A stretch of DNA of 64,000 bases, from positions 1-64,000 of the forward strand of contig NZ_JBDKSS010000019.1 in NCBI RefSeq assembly GCF_039680535.1. The letters are read 5' to 3'. Below, piece by piece: positions 59,789 to 64,000 of the stretch. The stretch is from Parvibaculum sp039680535. GTDB taxonomy: Bacteria > Pseudomonadota > Alphaproteobacteria > Parvibaculales > Parvibaculaceae. Each line of letters starts with the position of its first letter. The stretch's first letter is position 1. A program made the position numbers and the translations under genes. The notes beneath the pieces were generated by a model. It was given only the letters and a program-made list of their open reading frames with translations, searched no databases and was not told the origin of the DNA.

Positions 59789-61770
59789 TCAAAGTGACGT
59801 TGCCGGATGGCTCGGTGCGCGAACTGGCGGAGCCGGTCAGCGGCCTCGGCTTTGCCGAGAGCATCGCCAAATCGCTGGCGAAGAAGGCAATCGCCGTGAA
59901 GATCGACGGCAAGGTGAAAGACCTTGCGACGGTCATCGACAAGGACGCCATCGTCGAGGTGGTCACGCCCTCGACGCCGGACGGGCTCGAAATCCTGCGC
60001 CACGACTGCGCGCATGTGATGGCCGAAGCGGTGCAGGAGCTTTTCCCCGGCACGCAGGTCACCATCGGCCCGGTGATCGAGAACGGCTTCTTCTACGACT
60101 TCGCGCGCGCCGAACCCTTCAAGGCCGAAGACCTCGAAGCCATCGAGGCGAAGATGCGCGAGATCGTCGACCGCAACGAGACGATCACGCGCGAAGTCTG
60201 GCCGCGCGACGAGGCCATTGCCTATTTCAAGAAGATCGGCGAGGCCTACAAGGCCGAGATCATCGAGAGCATTCCGGCCGGCGAGGACGTCTCGGTCTAC
60301 AAACAGGGTAACTGGCTCGACCTCTGCCGCGGGCCGCATCTGCCGTCGACGGGCAAGCTCGGCAAGGCCTTCAAGCTGACGAAACTCGCGGGCGCCTATT
60401 GGCGTGGCGACAGCCGCAACGAGATGCTTCAGCGCATCTATGGCACCTGCTGGGCAACGGAAGCGGAACTCAAGGCCTATCTCCAGATGATCGAGGAGGC
60501 CGAGCGCCGCGACCATCGCAAGATCGGCCGCGAGATGGATCTCTTCCATCTGCAGGAAGAGGCGCAGGGCTCCGTCTTCTGGCATCCGAAGGGCTGGCGC
60601 ATCTGGCAGGCGCTCGAACAATATGTTCGCCGCCGTATCGACGCTTCGGGTTATGTCGAGGTTCGTACGCCGCAGCTTCTCGATTCCAAGTTCTGGGAGC
60701 AGTCGGGCCACTGGGGCAAGTATCGCGAGAACATGTTCGTCGTGCCGGATGAAATTCCGTCGACGGATGACGAGGCGCCGGTCCTTTCCGGCAAGGCGAA
60801 GCTCATGGCGATCAAGCCGATGAACTGCCCGGCCCATATCCAGATCTTCAAGCAGGGCGTGAAGTCCTATCGCGACCTGCCGCTGCGCATGGCGGAGTTC
60901 GGATGCTGCCATCGCAATGAGGCGCATGGCGCGCTTCATGGCCTGATGCGCGTGCGCCAGATGACGCAGGACGACGCGCACATCTTCTGCACCGAAGACC
61001 AGATCCGCGGCGAGACTGAAGCCTTCGTGTCGCTTCTCGAAAGCGTCTATGACGATATGGGCTTCACGGACCTCAAGGTCCGCCTCGCGCTGCGCCCCGA
61101 ACAGCGCGTCGGTTCCGACGATACCTGGGATCGCGCGGAAACGGCGCTGGCCGAAGCGCTCCGGGCCATCGGACGCGAATTCACGCTCGCGCCGGGCGAA
61201 GGCGCCTTCTATGGACCGAAGCTCGAATTCCATCTGAAGGATGCCATCGGCCGCTCGTGGCAGCTCGGCACGCTTCAGCTCGACTTCAACCTGCCTGAAC
61301 GCCTCGACGCATCCTATATCGGCGAGGACAGCGCCAAGCATCGCCCCGTGATGCTCCACCGCGCGATCCTCGGCTCGCTCGAACGCTTCATCGGCATTCT
61401 GATCGAGCATTACGAAGGCCGCTTCCCGCTCTGGCTTGCGCCGGTGCAGGTCGTGGTCGCGACGATCACGTCGGAGGCTGACGCCTATGCCGAAGAAGCC
61501 GCGGCAGCGCTGCGCGCGGCAGGCCTGCGCGTCGAGACCGATCTTCGTAACGAGAAGATCAACTACAAGGTGCGCGAGCATTCCGTCGGAAAAGTTCCCG
61601 TGATCCTCGTTGCAGGCAAGCGCGAGGCGGAGGAGCGGACCGTCTCCCTCCGTCGCCTCGGCTCACAGGACCAGAAGGTGACGTCGCTCGACGAAGCGAT
61701 CCGCGCGCTCGCAGCGGAAGCGACGCCGCCCGACCTCAGGCCGGCAAAGCTCAAGGCAGCAGCCGAGTAG
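59785..61770 (+). CDS. thrS: Threonine--tRNA ligase
   Basis: The 661-residue ThrRS has an N-terminal TGS domain (about 1-63), the editing domain (HDCAHVMAEAVQELFPGTQV with the HxxxH-like zinc-binding site and a later C-x-x-x-H), the class II catalytic core (MNCPAHIQIFK with zinc-binding Cys; RMAEFGCCHRNE motif 2; HRAILGSLERFIGILIEHYE motif 3) and a C-terminal anticodon-binding domain. All domains are complete. Its start overlaps the yidD stop by 4 bp, and a strong terminator lies 4 bp after the stop. Confidence 0.97.
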   Translation: MIKVTLPDGSVRELAEPVSGLGFAESIAKSLAKKAIAVKIDGKVKDLATVIDKDAIVEVVTPSTPDGLEILRHDCAHVMAEAVQELFPGTQVTIGPVIENGFFYDFARAEPFKAEDLEAIEAKMREIVDRNETITREVWPRDEAIAYFKKIGEAYKAEIIESIPAGEDVSVYKQGNWLDLCRGPHLPSTGKLGKAFKLTKLAGAYWRGDSRNEMLQRIYGTCWATEAELKAYLQMIEEAERRDHRKIGREMDLFHLQEEAQGSVFWHPKGWRIWQALEQYVRRRIDASGYVEVRTPQLLDSKFWEQSGHWGKYRENMFVVPDEIPSTDDEAPVLSGKAKLMAIKPMNCPAHIQIFKQGVKSYRDLPLRMAEFGCCHRNEAHGALHGLMRVRQMTQDDAHIFCTEDQIRGETEAFVSLLESVYDDMGFTDLKVRLALRPEQRVGSDDTWDRAETALAEALRAIGREFTLAPGEGAFYGPKLEFHLKDAIGRSWQLGTLQLDFNLPERLDASYIGEDSAKHRPVMLHRAILGSLERFIGILIEHYEGRFPLWLAPVQVVVATITSEADAYAEEAAAALRAAGLRVETDLRNEKINYKVREHSVGKVPVILVAGKREAEERTVSLRRLGSQDQKVTSLDEAIRALAAEATPPDLRPAKLKAAAE

Positions 61771-61773
61771 GAC

Positions 61774-61803
61774 AAGGGGGAAGCGAAAGCTTCCCCCTTT
61801 TCT
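61774..61803 (+). terminator. Factor-independent terminator of thrS
   Basis: AAGGGGGAAGC (61774-61784) pairs with GCTTCCCCCTT (61789-61799) around GAAA and runs into TTCT. It directly follows the thrS stop. Confidence 0.93.
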
Positions 61804-61908
61804 GTTTCCGGCCCCGGCAGAAAATATCCCGTCCAAAGACTAAATCGATCCGTGTCGGACATGCCACAGCCCATTGTGGTTGAGTATTCCGTCGCGGGGA
61901 GTCGGGGA

Positions 61909-63639
61909 ATGCATGGGATGAGAGTGGGCCGCTACGCCATTGCGCTGGCGCTATGCATATGGGCGGGTGCTGCATTTGCGGAGGGGCGTGTGGCCGGCAC
62001 CATGTCGCCGGTCGTCAGCGCGCTCGACACACTCGATCCCAACGCGGCACCGGCGCCGGAAGGGCTGCAATGGCGTATTCTCAAGCCTGAATGGAGCGCC
62101 AGCGACGAGCGGGCCTATGGCGAATTCGTTCGTGCCATCGGGTTGAGCGAATGCCGTAGCGTCGATGAGTGCCTGAAAAGTCCGGCCAACATCTATCGCG
62201 CGAGCGACCCGGCGGGATTGAGTTTTTTCGCCGATTGCGCGGATCTTCCCTATGTCCTGCGGGCCTATTTTGCCTGGAAGAACGGCTTGCCGTTTTCCTA
62301 TGTGAGCGGTGTCGCGGCGATCGGGGAGTCGAATGATCTGAGATATTCGCGCTATGGCAATTATGTATTCCAGCGCACCGATGTTTTGACGCCCTCGGAT
62401 GGGCGCTGGCCCAACGCCAGCTATGTGCTCACGAACATTGCCAATCAGATTTCAAGCGCCATGTATCGCTTTGCGCCGAAGCCGCAACAAGGCGACCTGT
62501 TCGACTTCTATCCTGTCCGGATTTCGCCGGCCGCCATCCGTCCGGGGACGAACATTTACGATCCCAACGGCCATGTTGCAGTGGTCTACGATGTGGACGG
62601 CGAGGGCCGCATCCGCTTCATCGACAGCCACCCGGACAACAGCCTGACACGCGGCAGCTATGGGCACCGCTTCGTTCGCGCCTCGCCGCCGATGGGCGCT
62701 GGCTTCAAGAACTGGCGTCCGCTGAAGCTCGTCGGCGCGAGCCGGGCGGGCGATGGCTCCTATGTCGGCGGGTACATCGTCGCCGCGACGGACGGACAGT
62801 TGCCGAGTTGGTCGGATGAGCAGTTCTACGGCACCGCGCGGGGAAGCGGCTGGCAATCGGGACGCTTCGTCTACAAGGGTGAGACGCTGGATTATTACGA
62901 CTATGTGCGCCGCGCCGTGGCGGGGCATGACGTGATCTACGATCCTCTCGCCGAGACGCGGAGCATGGTGCGCGGGCTTTGCGACGACCTCCATTATCGC
63001 GCCATGGCGATCGATATCGCTGTGCAGGCCGGTCTGGACGCGCAGCCGCAGCCGGTGCGCCTGCCGGACAACATCTATGGCACGTCCGGCGATTGGGAAA
63101 CCTATTCGACGCCATCTCGCGATGCGCGGCTCAAGGTGTCGTTCCAGGAGTTGAAGGATCAGGTTGCAAAGTTTCTTGCCTTGCACAAGGCGCGCAGTGC
63201 ACACGTCGCCTATCGGGGCACGAACCTGGCGCGCGATCTCGCCACGGCCTACCGCGAAGAGGCCGGAGCCTGCGCGGTCGTCTGGACGGCCTCCGATGGA
63301 AGCAAACGCCAGATGAGCTTCGAGGAGGCGCGAAGGAGACTCTTCGATTTCTCCTTCGATCCCTATCAATGCCCGGAACGCCGCTGGGGCGCGCAAGGCG
63401 CCGAACTCGCCACCTGCCGCGACGGTGACGTCAAACGGCGCTGGTATGAGGCGGAGCGACGCCTCCGCAATCAGACCGAACGCACCTATGATGTGAAGAT
63501 GGGGTTCTCGCTCGAAGAGCTTCGTGCGGATGTGCCGGGAAGCGGGCAGGATGCGCCTCCCGATGTCGACGTCCTGAGCATGCTCGGCAGGGCAGCAGAT
63601 GAAAAGTCAGCCTCCGCCATGGACGCGCTGAAACCCTGA
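61909..63639 (+). CDS. Large secreted protein with candidate Cys-His-Asp catalytic triad
   Basis: The protein has 576 residues from the ATG at 61909 (GGGGAGTC upstream; the ATG at 61918 is also possible). The signal peptide runs to about Ala24 (AGAAFAEG). The region 105-245 contains FFADCADLPYVLRAYFAWKN with Cys110, then GDLFDFYP, NGHVAVVYDVDG with His222 and RIRFIDSHPDN with Asp239. This order is like papain/transglutaminase-fold peptidases, and the D-C-x-D-L pattern recalls BTLCP. The C-terminal half (about 300-560) is helical and of unknown function. I recognise no family, so the peptidase idea is inference. Confidence 0.78.
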   Translation: MHGMRVGRYAIALALCIWAGAAFAEGRVAGTMSPVVSALDTLDPNAAPAPEGLQWRILKPEWSASDERAYGEFVRAIGLSECRSVDECLKSPANIYRASDPAGLSFFADCADLPYVLRAYFAWKNGLPFSYVSGVAAIGESNDLRYSRYGNYVFQRTDVLTPSDGRWPNASYVLTNIANQISSAMYRFAPKPQQGDLFDFYPVRISPAAIRPGTNIYDPNGHVAVVYDVDGEGRIRFIDSHPDNSLTRGSYGHRFVRASPPMGAGFKNWRPLKLVGASRAGDGSYVGGYIVAATDGQLPSWSDEQFYGTARGSGWQSGRFVYKGETLDYYDYVRRAVAGHDVIYDPLAETRSMVRGLCDDLHYRAMAIDIAVQAGLDAQPQPVRLPDNIYGTSGDWETYSTPSRDARLKVSFQELKDQVAKFLALHKARSAHVAYRGTNLARDLATAYREEAGACAVVWTASDGSKRQMSFEEARRRLFDFSFDPYQCPERRWGAQGAELATCRDGDVKRRWYEAERRLRNQTERTYDVKMGFSLEELRADVPGSGQDAPPDVDVLSMLGRAADEKSASAMDALKP

Positions 63640-63643
63640 CGCC

Positions 63644-64000
63644 TCAGAGGCGATACCAAAGGCCGAGCGTCAACGTCGTCTGGCGCAGGCTGTTCTGCCC
63701 GGCGATGGTGCGCATGCCGCCGAGTTCGAGCGAGATGCTGTCAGTGAACTGCTGCATGATGGAGAGACCGAGTTTGCTCGCGGCAACGCGCTGAACGGTG
63801 TCTTCGGCCTGTACCTTGCCTATCGAGGTGGAGCTCTCCGCTTTCATGAGCAGCATGGTGCTCACGAGAGGCCGCGTGCCGACCGTGACGTTGAGCTTGG
63901 CTTCTCCAGGCCGTCCCCCAGGTCGATAGCGGTAGCCGCCATAGGTGTCGGTAAAGCCCTTCATGCCGAGAAGGGTGAAGTTGCGGCCCATGAAGAGGCC
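63644..64000 (-). CDS. C-terminal part of a beta-barrel-like protein running off the right edge
   Basis: The frame is open to the window end. The visible 119 residues alternate hydrophobic and polar residues (for example LNVTVGTRPLVSTMLLMKAE, GLSIMQQFTDSISLELGG and QTTLTLGLWYRL) and finish with an aromatic residue next to the C-terminus, the pattern of an outer-membrane beta-barrel. An internal Met at 63991 is unlikely to be the true start because the frame continues upstream. The convergent 576-residue gene ends 4 bp away. Confidence 0.6.
   Translation of the reverse strand, partial: GLFMGRNFTLLGMKGFTDTYGGYRYRPGGRPGEAKLNVTVGTRPLVSTMLLMKAESSTSIGKVQAEDTVQRVAASKLGLSIMQQFTDSISLELGGMRTIAGQNSLRQTTLTLGLWYRL

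Noticed and set aside
59743..61581. 612-codon minus-strand frame opposite thrS
   Set aside because: Antisense shadow over a complete class II synthetase.

Overview
The window is GC-rich chromosomal DNA from an alphaproteobacterium. The evidence is the split formylglycinamidine ribonucleotide synthase (purC-purS-purQ-purL, with a short PurL), an F1-ATPase zeta-type inhibitor (DUF1476), a DUF3126 gene, NDUFS6-like CHCC zinc-finger, PAS_5 and PilZ genes, and mosaic palindromic repeats of the type scattered through Rhizobiales-like genomes. Several crotonase, SDR, GMC oxidoreductase, sulfatase and PhoX genes suggest a metabolically versatile, Parvibaculum-like heterotroph. The genus is a guess from gene content, not a search. 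No phage, integrase, transposase or CRISPR array was seen.

Layout. 1-9.5 kb is housekeeping: the purine operon (minus strand), the zeta inhibitor, a histidine phosphatase, purB, radC, map and a MoCF-domain protein. 9.5-16 kb holds a small secreted protein, tRNA-Leu(UAA), a TupA-like ATP-grasp gene, an NRAMP-related transporter, a CHCC zinc-finger protein, an MFS carrier and an M20 amidohydrolase. 16-28 kb is catabolic: two alpha/beta hydrolases, a full-length ArsA, three SDRs, a crotonase, a sulfatase, cysE and a FAD oxidase, plus a PilZ gene whose ribosome binding site lies inside a perfect hairpin. 28-43 kb mixes poorly known membrane or secreted proteins with PhoX, gamma-carbonic anhydrase, three crotonases, SlyD, a LapG-like (BTLCP) lipoprotein protease, a 17-kDa-antigen-like protein, a tandem PilZ protein and a GMC dehydrogenase.

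43-51 kb contains a secreted protein with an Asn-Thr repeat, a MATE exporter bracketed by small-ORF/terminator units, a CsgG/HfaB-like lipoprotein, a thiol-transferase-like isomerase overlapping a rhomboid protease, and a TetR regulator. 52-64 kb has a GDYXXLXY/DUF2157 pair, a CBS protein, a patatin, hisI, folE, cysS, a NifU-like scaffold that lacks the third cysteine, yidD, thrS and a large secreted protein with a Cys-His-Asp arrangement. A beta-barrel-like fragment runs off the right edge.

Themes. Purine synthesis is nearly an intact regulon (purCSQL, purB). Surface attachment and c-di-GMP are suggested by two PilZ proteins, a BTLCP/LapG-like protease, an HfaB-like lipoprotein and a glycine-zipper antigen, although these genes are dispersed. 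The most unusual stretch is 44.9-47.1 kb, where short ORFs with their own promoter-like boxes and factor-independent terminators surround the MATE gene and look like attenuators or small-protein genes.
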